33,613 bases of DNA from contig NZ_KV757642.1 in assembly GCF_001712795.1 (NCBI RefSeq), positions 29,176-62,788 on the forward strand, read 5' to 3'. Shown here piece after piece: positions 23,101-31,600 of this stretch. The stretch comes from Nostoc sp. KVJ20 (GTDB lineage: Bacteria > Cyanobacteriota > Cyanobacteriia > Cyanobacteriales > Nostocaceae). The position numbers were made by a program, and so were the translations under genes. Position 1 is the first letter of the stretch, and every line of letters begins with the position of its first letter. The notes under the pieces are model-generated. The model made no database searches. It was not told where the DNA came from and saw only the letters and a list, made by a program, of their open reading frames with translations.

Positions 23101-24695
23101 CTCGATTACTTATCGATGTCATAGATGAAAAAATTGTACATTTAGTTTTAGCAACGTCAACTCTTTCCGAAGGGGTTAATCTTCCTTTTGAAACAGTATT
23201 AATTCCAAGTTTAAGGCGTGGTACGGGAGAACTAAATATTCGTGAATTTGGTAATTTAGTTGGTCGATCTGGAAGACCTGGATTTGGCACAGAAGGACGT
23301 AGTTTAGTATTACTTAGTAATGCATCGACAGATTGGAGTGACAAAGAAGCACGTAAAAGATACTTATCTTTGATAGGAGAATTAGAGAATCAAACACAGG
23401 CAATTAACCCAAATGCAAATCCTCTAAGTCCTATAGCAGAATTACTGCTACGTTTGGAAGAACAATGGCAGCTAATTTCTAGTTCTAATAGACAGGAGAA
23501 TTTTTTAACCTGGCTGGAAAAAACTGCACCGCTTGACTCTGGCAATAATCTTTCTGATGCACAATTATCAGCTATTGAAACTTTAGATTCGCTGGATAGT
23601 ATTTTACTGTCTGCAATTGTTGAAATTGAACAGCTAGCAGCTAATGATTTAAGTCCTAATGAATTGGAGGAGCAACTGCAAAAAATTTGGCAACGAAGCT
23701 TTGCTCATTACGCTAGCCGCGAACAAGAAAGATTAGAAAATTTATTTATCAGGCGAGGTAGGGCACTAAAAACAGAAATATATAAAGATTTGTCACAGCG
23801 TCGGCGCTTGTATCGCACTAGTTTACCACCACGTGATGGAAATCAGCTTTTAACTCTCTATTCTAGACTTAAAGAACAATTAGCAGTCGGTGGAGATTAT
23901 GCTATTTGGACAGTAGAAGAACGCTTTAATTATATTCAAAATATAGTTAGTATTTTGACCAGTTTATCGAAGTTCAAACTGATTAACCCATCAGGAAAGG
24001 TTACTTGGAATGAAATATTACGCTGGTGGCTTGACCCTACTAAAGCAATTAAAAAACCGAAACCGACTCAAATTTCAAATTGGCATTCATATATTAGTCA
24101 AAATTTTGGATATAGATTCAACTGGGGCTTAGGAAGTGTTATTGCACTAGCAATAGATGAAGCTTTTGGCGGTGAGTTAGTTGAATCATCCCTTGAAAAC
24201 TGGTCACAAACTGGGCTACCTTGGATTGTTTTCTGGATGAAAGAACTTATTGTATGGGGAACTTTAGATCCAGTAGCCGCATACTTGCTTGCTAAAGTAG
24301 AAGATGTAACAACTCGTAAACAAGCTGAAGAATTAGCGCAAACTTACTATGACTACATTAGCGAAAGAGAAACAGAAGCCAATGAATATCTTAATGCAAT
24401 CAATATCAAAAATTGGGTAGAGCAATCATTTTCTAATGTTGAACGACATTTACCAACTCCTAAACCTCCTAATCGAATTAACGTCAATCTGCTTAGAGAT
24501 TTCAGTAAGGCTCCAAGTAAAAATTGGAGAGTAGTACCAGTAGAAATTGGGGATGATATTCAATGGTTTGATTTAGCAGGATTTTCACTAGCAATTTGCC
24601 AAAAGCCTGAAAAGTGGCAGTCTGATTTTTTAAACACTTATGATTTCATGCTTGATGCAGAAAATCGAGTTGTTTTATCAAAGGGTTATATTTGA
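20103..24695 (+). CDS. single-chain nuclease-helicase resembling fused Hachiman HamA-HamB
   Basis: A 1530-residue protein. Residues about 85-285 look like a PD-(D/E)XK nuclease of HamA/DUF1837 type: LQGYFGEIFSGIIAE, then RTGDDCLAF (G154, D155, D156) and LVCEAKC (E175-x-K177). A helical middle follows (about 330-630). The superfamily 2 helicase core has TPTGSGKT (641-648), DEAH (759-762), an ALSAVASE motif III, a TSTLSEGVNLP motif V and VGRSGRPG motif VI (Arg1055, Arg1058), as in HamB and other Ski2-like helicases. A long helical C terminus of about 450 residues follows. In Hachiman these are two proteins; the helicase senses damaged or invading DNA and releases the nuclease. Here both are in one chain. 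It stands alone with its own promoter, beside a dead recombinase, as expected of defence cargo. The helicase is secure; the HamA link is a motif-level inference. Confidence 0.75.
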   Translation: MEERQKITKFNGISKWLSNSVSESEDKRYTHRLLREDKSQRDIIINELILIVQKAHEDARYRLHKLAGNSLTPFGDFSDNDPSYGYPDRLNIISLQGYFGEIFSGIIAENFAPFGRHDWEVPTFLFRFHLVEFQHLEFLNQTEEIAKKRPGRTGDDCLAFLRNSEGVIIASLVCEAKCTTNHYTKMIAEAHKKASEPHIKPVDIPQLIEILGDYDDPFSSEWVDSLRVLWLEKKVDKNYERCDLISYICGEHPVRNPTWISPEKPHEQYTAGRRLEAVEIHLHEVENLVTSVYSQPVIATHSVNISTQTVQQPDDSEFAFATSDVIVEGEVLQNEMTQPSNEVIALAKELQNSLAGSRLTPAIAKLYSQHTRLRAGGKGLTGWREDEAGERLNDAMRLIEAAFIQRQTGDTNWRNGMLRAGELFEWLSHPQLNPDILPIRLLAAAVYELAGYPARAAGLLNEDISEGIESEILRSLLKADFPSLLQQLTEYWATATSSNFQTETSLLWDETDTAADRFNKLIVKETASSLGILCAKMRWGNEPRLEKAIEKLSAIAKVLLHGHDTYSWLLGKLCAEVAYVYIETSLRYHLEALSQMITPSGKTFLERYLRQSYQKCKTLAWRSQICGIERLATAESFALCTPTGSGKTTIAEIAILQSLFFETTNYNELSNSAPLVIYLVPSRALATEVESNLSRVLKRSTNNNVIVTGLYGGTDWGPTDVWLTSEQPTVLICTYEKAEALMKFLGSLFIRRVSLIVLDEAHAVQFDGNKDSLQKAENRSLRLESLSARLFTYIEQNNSRIIALSAVASETEGALASWIENSTNASPAKTNYRSTRQLIGRLECLPGKGFEIRYDLLDGRRLEFQEGGQADTPFIPNPFPTYPPVPKGKKEGVEKRLRPYLFWAAMHLAAPDEKGQRRAVLISVTQHPGGYAEDFLNFLKIWSQIEIPSFFQEPIEPEKLKIWQKCLRSCEDYFGIKSREYKLLEKGIIVHHGKMPGLMARLLIDVIDEKIVHLVLATSTLSEGVNLPFETVLIPSLRRGTGELNIREFGNLVGRSGRPGFGTEGRSLVLLSNASTDWSDKEARKRYLSLIGELENQTQAINPNANPLSPIAELLLRLEEQWQLISSSNRQENFLTWLEKTAPLDSGNNLSDAQLSAIETLDSLDSILLSAIVEIEQLAANDLSPNELEEQLQKIWQRSFAHYASREQERLENLFIRRGRALKTEIYKDLSQRRRLYRTSLPPRDGNQLLTLYSRLKEQLAVGGDYAIWTVEERFNYIQNIVSILTSLSKFKLINPSGKVTWNEILRWWLDPTKAIKKPKPTQISNWHSYISQNFGYRFNWGLGSVIALAIDEAFGGELVESSLENWSQTGLPWIVFWMKELIVWGTLDPVAAYLLAKVEDVTTRKQAEELAQTYYDYISERETEANEYLNAINIKNWVEQSFSNVERHLPTPKPPNRINVNLLRDFSKAPSKNWRVVPVEIGDDIQWFDLAGFSLAICQKPEKWQSDFLNTYDFMLDAENRVVLSKGYI

Positions 24696-25051
24696 TTTAA
24701 GTATTTTAATTCAACTCATCAGGTGAACTGATACTGCCCTGCTGCATCTGTAAACCAGGTCTTATATATTACTTTTAAAAACCTTAAAAAACTTGATTTC
24801 TCTCATCACTTGCGTCTAATATAGGACTCCTATTTTATTTTTGAACACAACTCAGTACACCTTAGTTTTCTGTAATCCTCTTGGGTATTGCTTTTTGCCT
24901 CTTGCCTGTGTACACAAACAATTTCAGGAATCAAACCGGATTCCTATAGAACCACTACAGCATCTCAAAGGGCTTGATCAAACTGAAACCACAGGCTCCT
25001 TTCTTGAAAGTCGTCTTCTGTGACACCGTATCATCTGACCTTTGGGGTAAA
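24696..25051. other. intergenic region, no gene seen
   Basis: It contains AT-rich sequence and two short rightward frames that lack ribosome sites and family features. No clear terminator follows the nuclease-helicase stop. Confidence 0.6.
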
Positions 25052-25316
25052 GTTACGGTAGCTGTCACCAGGGGCAAAGTAGCCTGTAAATACTACGGGA
25101 CAACCGTTTCAGCTTTGATGATGATTTGGGATAGCGATCGCTCATCATTGCTAAAAAGTTCCGATTTATATTGGAGTCGGAACTTTGGTGCGTTCTTTAG
25201 CACTGTTTAACCATTTTAAAAAGCTAAATCGAAGTCAAAACAGAGAAAGTTCCGACTCCCAAATAAAATTCGGAACTTTCTCCCGCCACTTTGCTCCTGG
25301 TGACAGTTTCCGTAAC
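25052..25316. repeat. nested inverted-repeat element (265 bp) with two hairpins
   Basis: The outer arms (25052-25080 and 25288-25316, beginning GTTACGGTAGCTGTCACC and GTTACGGAAACTGTCACC when read inward) match at 26 of 29 positions. Inside, AAAGTTCCGA pairs with TCGGAACTTT (25155-25164 with 25177-25186), and GAGAAAGTTCCGA with TCGGAACTTTCTC (25243-25255 with 25270-25282). The two hairpins are themselves related and inverted. No protein is encoded. It may be a MITE or the remains of a transposon; no target duplication is obvious. Confidence 0.65.
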
Positions 25317-25367
25317 ACTACCCCCCTTGGCTCATCTTTAGGCGTTGCTTAATTCTTACTTTTATTC

Positions 25368-25934
25368 TCAATTCGTTTTAGTAGCGTCAATCTCACCAAT
25401 TACTTTCTTCAAGCTGTCGGTGAGATAATTTTGGCGGACTTGTGATCTACTGAAATTGTAAACAGGTTCTCCTGATAATTCACAACGAAGCGGCTCAAGA
25501 ATTTTAGTGAACGGATTCCAAACTGCTGTTACAGTCCGTTTCGCTTTCTTTCGTTGCAACTTACACTGAATATGTACCGTAGGGAGATGAATAATCATTG
25601 CACTGTGCAACCAAGCTTCTACACTCATTGCATAACGCTCTTGGATGTCCAACAATTTTCTCTCTAACTCTCTATTAGTGGCTTCAATTCGTGCTAATTC
25701 CAAATCTAGTTCATCACCAATCATTTTTTTAAACTCAATCTTATTGCGGATCGAGTCGCTAATCGTGTTGTAATAATCTTTGAGTCTTTCTTCATCTCTA
25801 GCTCTTCCTCTTGTTAATTTAGCTTGCCAATTATCTAGAGATTTTCCAATCAATATTGCACTTTGATGTTCGATTAAGCTCAACAACTCTTCAATTGGCA
25901 TCGCCAATGGTGTCTCTTGATGCTCCACAGTCAT
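25368..25934 (-). CDS. coiled-coil protein of unknown function
   Basis: A 188-residue protein from ATG 25934; a GTG four codons earlier is possible. A long charged coiled coil covers about 35-105 (ELARIEATNRELERKLLDIQ). A globular C-terminal part follows with CKLQRKKAKRTVTAVWNPFT and LEPLRCELSGEPVYNFSRSQ. I recall cyanobacterial proteins in which this last segment is followed by a Cys-rich zinc site; here only one Cys remains and no such site follows, so the C terminus may be shortened. No enzyme motif is seen. It is flanked by mobile sequences on both sides. Confidence 0.6.
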   Translation of the reverse strand: MTVEHQETPLAMPIEELLSLIEHQSAILIGKSLDNWQAKLTRGRARDEERLKDYYNTISDSIRNKIEFKKMIGDELDLELARIEATNRELERKLLDIQERYAMSVEAWLHSAMIIHLPTVHIQCKLQRKKAKRTVTAVWNPFTKILEPLRCELSGEPVYNFSRSQVRQNYLTDSLKKVIGEIDATKTN

Positions 25935-26107
25935 TAGCTCAAACACTCAAAACAAAGCATCCCTAATTTCTACTGGTGTTACTCCTGTTATTTCATTGAT
26001 AATAAACAAAACTAAACCAATCCTTTTTTCGGAAGCATTTGCTGTGTAAGCCAGATTACACAAGATGTAGCAAGTCATTGATGGTTTAGCATCTAAAAAA
26101 CGAATTA

Positions 26108-27172
26108 CAGCGATTTGAGATCAAACCCACTACAAAAGTAGTAACCTTTAAAGATGTAAAAAAAGAAGATCATTAAGAAATGGCAGCATATTCCATTGAC
26201 TTACGACAGAAAATATTAAGTGCGTGGCAAAACAAAGAAGGCACGCAGAGAGAATTAGCAAAACGATTTAAAGTTAGTTTATCATTCATCCGTGACTTTT
26301 TGCGTCGGTATCGAGAGACGGGGGAGATAACTGCCAGACCACAAGGAGGAGATCGCCGCTCGAAGCTCAAAGGTGAAGAGGAAGAATTATTAAAGATAAT
26401 GGTGACAGAACAAAGTGATATATATTTGCGAGAAATTCAAGAAGCAATAAAAGAGCGCACAGAAATAGAAGTAAGTATATCCAGCTTGTCCCGGACTCTT
26501 AACCGCTTAAAATTAAAGCGCAAAAAAAAACTTTAGTCGCAACTGAGCAAGGTACAGAACGAGTCAAAGAATTGCGCTATGAATTTCGGCGTTGGCTAGA
26601 TACTATAGATATCAAAAATCTTATATTCATTGATGAAACAGGTATAAATCTAGCATTGACAAGACACTATGGCAGAGGTGTTGATGGTCTCCGAGTCTAT
26701 GATGAACGACCGGGTAATAAAGGCAAAAATATCACTGTAATTGGAGCTATGAGTGATGAGGGCTTAATTGCCACTATGACTTTTCCCGGTAGTTTGAATA
26801 CGGCTAGTTTTTTAGTTTTCATCGAGCAAATATTACTACCATCATTGTGGATGGGAGCAATTGTAGTTATGGATAATTTACCTGTACATTATGCTAATAC
26901 TGCAAAAGCCATCATAGAATCTGTTGGAGCTAAAACTAAGTTTTTGCCTCCATACTCCCCTGATTTATCACCAATCGAGTTATGTTGGTCAAAATTAAAA
27001 CAAATTCTGCGTTCTGCTAAAGCTCGCACATCCGATGCTCTAAATGTTGCAATCACTATAGCTGTTAATGCTATTACTGATGAAGATGCTCTTAATTGGT
27101 TTAATCATTGTGGTTTATTTGTTGAGCCTATTAGATAGCTCTTTTTGTGGCTCGTTTGTTCGCAAACTGCTG
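26108..27172 (+). mobile_element. complete IS630-family insertion sequence (1065 bp)
   Basis: The ends read CAGCGATTTG on the left and CAGCAGTTTG (reverse complement) on the right, within imperfect inverted repeats of about 25 bp that also share CAAAC. Both tips are flanked by TA (26106-26107 and 27173-27174), the target duplicated by this family. The single transposase is made by a -1 frameshift. The length and layout are normal, and it looks potentially active. Confidence 0.8.
26180..27138 (+). CDS. IS630 transposase, two frames joined by a -1 frameshift
   Basis: The first frame (26180-26536, 118 residues) holds a paired-type helix-turn-helix: MAAYSIDLRQKILSAW, RELAKRFKVSLSFIRDFLRR and a TARPQGGDRR linker. 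It ends in a run of nine A (26522-26530) followed by CTTTAG. A -1 shift in the A run continues as TLVATEQGTERVKELRYEFR and gives a product of about 319 residues. The second frame carries the DDE catalytic residues: FIDETGIN (first Asp), VVMDNLPVHY (second Asp) and YSPDLSPIELCWSK (Glu). The C terminus is NWFNHCGLFVEPIR. It cuts and rejoins DNA at TA sites. Frameshifting on A runs is usual in this family, so the interruption is functional rather than damage. Confidence 0.85.
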
Positions 27173-27244
27173 TAAGCCATTTTGAAGTGCGAGTCTCTCC
27201 AATAAAATTTTCTCAAAGCCTGTATTTTCCAGATGTCCGTTATA

Positions 27245-27757
27245 CTAAGTGTTTGGGCTAGAGGCTAGGCTTTTCTTCTCACTAATGCGCTGTCTGATTT
27301 GACTTAAAGACCTGTTTAGGGGAATGGCACTAAGTTAAGCGCAAAGCCATGATATAACTGGCTTTTGGGTGTGGGTGTGGGGAATAAGAAGAATGTTAAA
27401 CTTCTTGACGCAACTAAAATTTAATTGTCTTAAAAACTACACCCTACACCCTACCCCCTACACCCTGCCCTGACTAGGTTTCATCTTTTCTTAGTGCCAT
27501 TCCAGTTTAGGGCAATAGCTTGTTCTAAAAACTCAACACGCTCATTCAACCTGGGAATCTGGGCGAGCGCTTTGCGATGAAGAGAGTGATACTTGTTAGC
27601 ATCAAGCCAATTATAAAATAGTCCGAGACTTAAGTAGCCCTCCAAACTTTAGTCTTCCAATGGATCTTTTTGAAGATGAAGAAATTCATATTCCTTTTTA
27701 AAACCTCTTGTATTCGCCTCGTACTTAATTACAGGGCTGTTAGCGCTTCGCGGAACT
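27245..27757 (-). pseudogene. unknown protein gene, broken by a stop codon and a MITE
   Basis: Reading leftward: SANSPVIKYEANTRGFKKEY, EFLHLQKDPLED, a TAA, then SLEGYLSLGLFYNWLDANKY, HSLHRKALAQIPRLNERVEF, LEQAIALN. Here the MITE (27321-27504) interrupts. Removing it and one 7-bp target copy continues the frame as RSLSQIRQRISEKKSLASSP and a stop at 27245-27247. The reconstruction gives about 110 residues of one coherent, helical, charged protein. No start codon is evident. The family is unknown; the LDANKYHSLHRKAL pattern hints at a plasmid-type protein. Confidence 0.6.
27321..27504. mobile_element. 184-bp MITE-like element inside a pseudogene
   Basis: GGAATGGCACTAAG (27321-27334) and CTTAGTGCCATTCC (27490-27503) are perfect 14-bp terminal inverted repeats. 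GTTTAGG flanks both sides (27314-27320 and 27505-27511), a 7-bp target duplication. The interior has no gene but contains a heptamer tract, ACACCCTACACCCTACCCCC, near 27450-27475. It interrupts a leftward reading frame precisely. Confidence 0.8.
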
Positions 27758-27790
27758 TTTGTGAACAATTAAAATTTTCGGAGAAATACA

Positions 27791-28273
27791 ATGGATATTC
27801 AATCTCTACTCACCCAAGCTATTGAAGTTATTGTTATGAGCTTTGTTGCTCTGTTGATTTTCGATTTTATCGATGGGGTTTACGTTGTGCCATTGCCACC
27901 TATTACAGTTGCACAATTTAATGCTAGTTCCAAATCCAGAGTAACAGCGCCTCAATTTGAACCACTATCTAACAGTGAACAACTAGTAGTCGAACCTCAA
28001 CAAATCCCCTTCGTTACACAGTTTGAGGAAATTTCTGACCCCTGGACATTAGAACTAGAGCTTCACAACAGTTCTACCGAAACTCAACCAGTTGTACTTC
28101 AATTCCCCTCACTAAGGCTACTACCACCAGCAACAGGAGTACAACCGAAATCTAAGGCTAAAACCGTCAAGCCCAAGTCTACCAAAACTACCAAAACTAT
28201 TGGCACTACTGCAAAGGCTACATCTACCAAAGCTCCACGAAAACCCGCAAGACCACGCAAGCAGTCGGCTTAA
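27791..28273 (+). CDS. small membrane-anchored protein with a basic Lys/Thr-rich tail
   Basis: A 160-residue protein from ATG 27791, with GGAGAAA upstream. One membrane helix near the N terminus (AIEVIVMSFVALLIFDFI) leads into a Pro/Gln-rich middle and a C-terminal basic tail of repeated Lys-Thr-Ala units (KSKAKTVKPKSTKTTKTIG) like histone H1-type tails. No enzymatic domain is seen. Such a tail could bind DNA at the membrane. It lies 330 nt upstream of the DarB-like gene and may be part of the same module, although a terminator-like hairpin lies between them. Confidence 0.65.
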   Translation: MDIQSLLTQAIEVIVMSFVALLIFDFIDGVYVVPLPPITVAQFNASSKSRVTAPQFEPLSNSEQLVVEPQQIPFVTQFEEISDPWTLELELHNSSTETQPVVLQFPSLRLLPPATGVQPKSKAKTVKPKSTKTTKTIGTTAKATSTKAPRKPARPRKQSA

Positions 28274-28602
28274 TTAAACTCGGATTTCTCACCACACCTC
28301 GATTAAGCCTGTGCTTGTGCAGGGGAGCAGGTTCGCTAGTGGGAGAGTTCAAGTTCAAATACTAAGTTCTTTCCCCTCTGCCCCTCTGCTCTATCAAAGC
28401 AGGGAAGCTTGTGAGAAATGCGGGTTAAAGGAGCGATCGCTATTCTGAAAACGCGATCGCTTTTTTGTCATTTCAACGTGAGCATCCTACAGAAATCAAC
28501 ATCTTGCAATTAAGTCTACTTTGATTGCCGATCGCTGTACGAATCTGACTGTGCAGTATCGGCTACGCCAAGTTTTTGTGAAAATCAATACTATATACAG
28601 TC
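28274..28602 (+). other. intergenic region with short repeats and a HIP1 hairpin
   Basis: No gene. It holds GCAGGGGAGCAGG and CCCCTCTGCCCCTCTGC tracts that can pair with each other, and several HIP1 sites. The only strong signal is the hairpin at 28432-28466, listed separately. A -10-like TATATA lies just before the 28603 start. Confidence 0.6.
28432..28466 (+). terminator. HIP1-based terminator-like hairpin
   Basis: AGCGATCGC (28432-28440) pairs with GCGATCGCT (28453-28461), and the T run continues to 28466. The stem is made of two HIP1 palindromes. Confidence 0.6.
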
Positions 28603-31600
28603 ATGGTTAATGCAATCCAAGGCTCACTGTTTGATGTGCAAACAGTTTTGGACTACGGGCAATCCATTGTCAGCGCCGGACATGAACTTGCCAAATTATT
28701 GATTAAGAATCAACCTTTGGCAAACAGAACAATCCAATCGCAGATGAACCGCTATTTCAACGGAACTGCGGCACAGGGCAAGTGGCAGTGGAAAGATGCT
28801 TACGAAGCTGTAGAGGTTGCACTAATTCTTTACCTACGACAAAAGGGATTATCAGAAAATCCTTTAGAGCAATTGCAACTACTTCAATCGCTCTGTCCCA
28901 CGCATACCCGCCGCAGCGAGGAGCAACTAAAACTTCAGCAGTTCTCGACTCCGCTACCCCTAGCGTACTTAGTAGCATTGGCAGGACAAATCACAAACAA
29001 TGACTTGGTGCTAGAACCATCGGCTGGTACTGGGATTTTAGCCCAGTTTGCTAAACTTCAAGGTGCGAGTCTCATGCTCAACGAACTAGCCGACGACAGA
29101 GCGAAGATTCTACGTCGGTTGTTTCCTGGCGTTCCATTATTTGGGGTGAATGCCGAACAGATAAATGATTATCTGGCTGGCAAGACTCAGCCTTCGGTTG
29201 TTTTGATGAATCCACCATTCTCATCATCACCCAAAATAGCAGATCGCAACCCTGACGCAACACCTCGGCATATCAACTCTGCATTACAAAAGTTATGCGC
29301 CGGTGGGCGGTTGGTGACAATCACTGCTAACTGGTTCTCTCCTCTTCATCCTACTTGGCGAGAAACTTTCGTTAAGTGGCAGGATTTTGCCCAAGTTGTG
29401 CTTTCAGTGGGGGTCATTGGTCAAGCTTATGCATTGCACGGGACAACGATGGAAACCCGGATTACCGTTATTGACAAGGTTCCATCTGATGATCACAAGC
29501 AAATCCCCTGTATTCAACAAACACTGGATCTGCCCGAACTGCTGGCATTGATTGAACAATTACCACAGCGATCTCTGTGGCAGCATTCAACTGCTAAAGC
29601 GGAGGCTGCGGTGGCGAAGGTCGTTAAGCTGCCAAAGCGTACTGTAGTAGATCAACCACAAACAGTTTCTCTTATTCCAGACGTGGCAGTTCTGGAGTAC
29701 GAATTGGTCGAGTGGAGTGGCTCAGACAGTTTAAAAGATGCCTTGTACGAAAGCTACCGACCGCAACGCATTAGGATCAAAGATGCTTTGCCACATCCCT
29801 CATTGCTTTGCGAAAGTGCAGCCCTAGCACTTGTCTCACCATCGGCTCCAACTTATAAACCGCATCTCCCACAAAACATTATCACACAAGGCTTGTTGTC
29901 AGAGGCACAACTTGAAAGCGTTATTTACGCAGGTCAGGTGCACTCCGAACTTTTGTCCGGTTCTTACTTGGTGGATGATTCACTCGACAACGTGACAGTC
30001 GCGGCAAACAATGAGGAGAAGGCACTTAGGTATAGAAAAGGCTGGTTTCTTGGGGATGGCACAGGTTCGGGAAAAGGTCGGCAAGTAGCAGGTATCATTC
30101 TCGATAACTGGTGTCAAGGACGCAAGAAAGCCATCTGGATTTCCAAAAGCTCTGCTTTGATAGAAGATGCCCGACGTGATTGGTGTGCCTTGGGTGGTAG
30201 CGAAAAGGACATCATCGACCTCGGCAATATCAAACTTGGTGAACCTATCCCATTCACTGAGGGCATTCTATTTGCAACGTACTCAACTTTAAGATCCCAG
30301 AAGGGTGGTAAAAGCCGACTCAAACAAATCATTGAGTGGGCTGGCATTGAGTTTTCAGGAGCGATCGCCTTCGATGAATGCCACGCGATGGGTAACGCGA
30401 TGGCACTTGAAGGTAAGCTGGGTATGGTCAAAGCATCAATGCAAGGTATTGTTGGGTTACGGCTACAAAATGCACTACCTCTTGCACGGGTTATCTACGT
30501 GTCAGCCACCGGAGCGACCAAAGTCTCAAACTTATCTTATGCGAATCGTCTGGGGCTTTGGCAGACTGGCGACTTCCCATTTACCTCCCGTGAAGATTTC
30601 GTGGAATCCATTGAAGTTGGTGGCATTGCTGCGATGGAAGTGGTAGCCAGGGATCTCAAGGCTTTGGGACTGTATCTGGCGCGGAGTCTCAGTTTTGAGG
30701 GCGTAGAATACCAAACTCTCGAAATTGAACTTACTCCTACTCAGGAAAGAATCTATGACAGTTACTCCGAAGCTTTCCAAATTATCCACAATAACCTTCA
30801 TAAAGCATTAGAAGCTTGCAATATCTCTGGCTCAAAGACTTATAACCGTGCTGCGAAAATGTCTGCGATGTCTCAGTTCGAGTCGCATAAGCAACGATTC
30901 TTCAATCATTTGCTGACCGGGATGAAATGCCCAAAACTGATTAAAGCCATTGAGCAAGACATCACGCAAGGTCATGCTGTTGTAGTCCAGATAGTTTCTA
31001 CAAATGAGGAACTATTGAAACGCCGACTTAATGAGGTTTCGCCCCTTGAATGGAAGGACTTGAATCTTGACCTGACTCCACGGGAATATCTCATGGATTA
31101 TTTGATGAGCGCTTTTCCAATTCATCTCCATGAGATACATTCAGGTGAAGACGGGGAAGAACGTTCCGAACCGACTTTTAATGCCGATGGTTCGCCCGTT
31201 ATTTCTCAAGCTGCACTTGGATTGCGTTCGGCACTGGTAGATAAACTTGCTAGTCTTGACCCTATCCCTGGCGCATTAGAACAATTGCTGTGGCACTTCG
31301 GTCATAAACAAATAGCTGAAGTTACAGGACGAAGCAAAAGGGTACTGAAAGACGAAGCTGGGCGTTTGTTTGTCGATTCACGCGGTGGTGGCGCGAATAT
31401 TGCTGAAACCACCGCATTTATGTCTGACCAAAAGCAAATCCTTATCTTCTCTGACGCTGGCGGCACAGGTCGTAGCTACCATGCAGATTTGAACGCCGTC
31501 AACCGGAAACGGCGATCGCACTACTTACTTGAAGCCGGCTGGAGAGCAGATAACGCAATTCAGGGGCTTGGGCGATCGCATCGGACGAATCAAGCTTCTG

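Noticed and set aside
24841..25210. Two overlapping rightward frames after the nuclease-helicase
   Set aside because: No ribosome sites, and the second runs into the nested inverted repeat.
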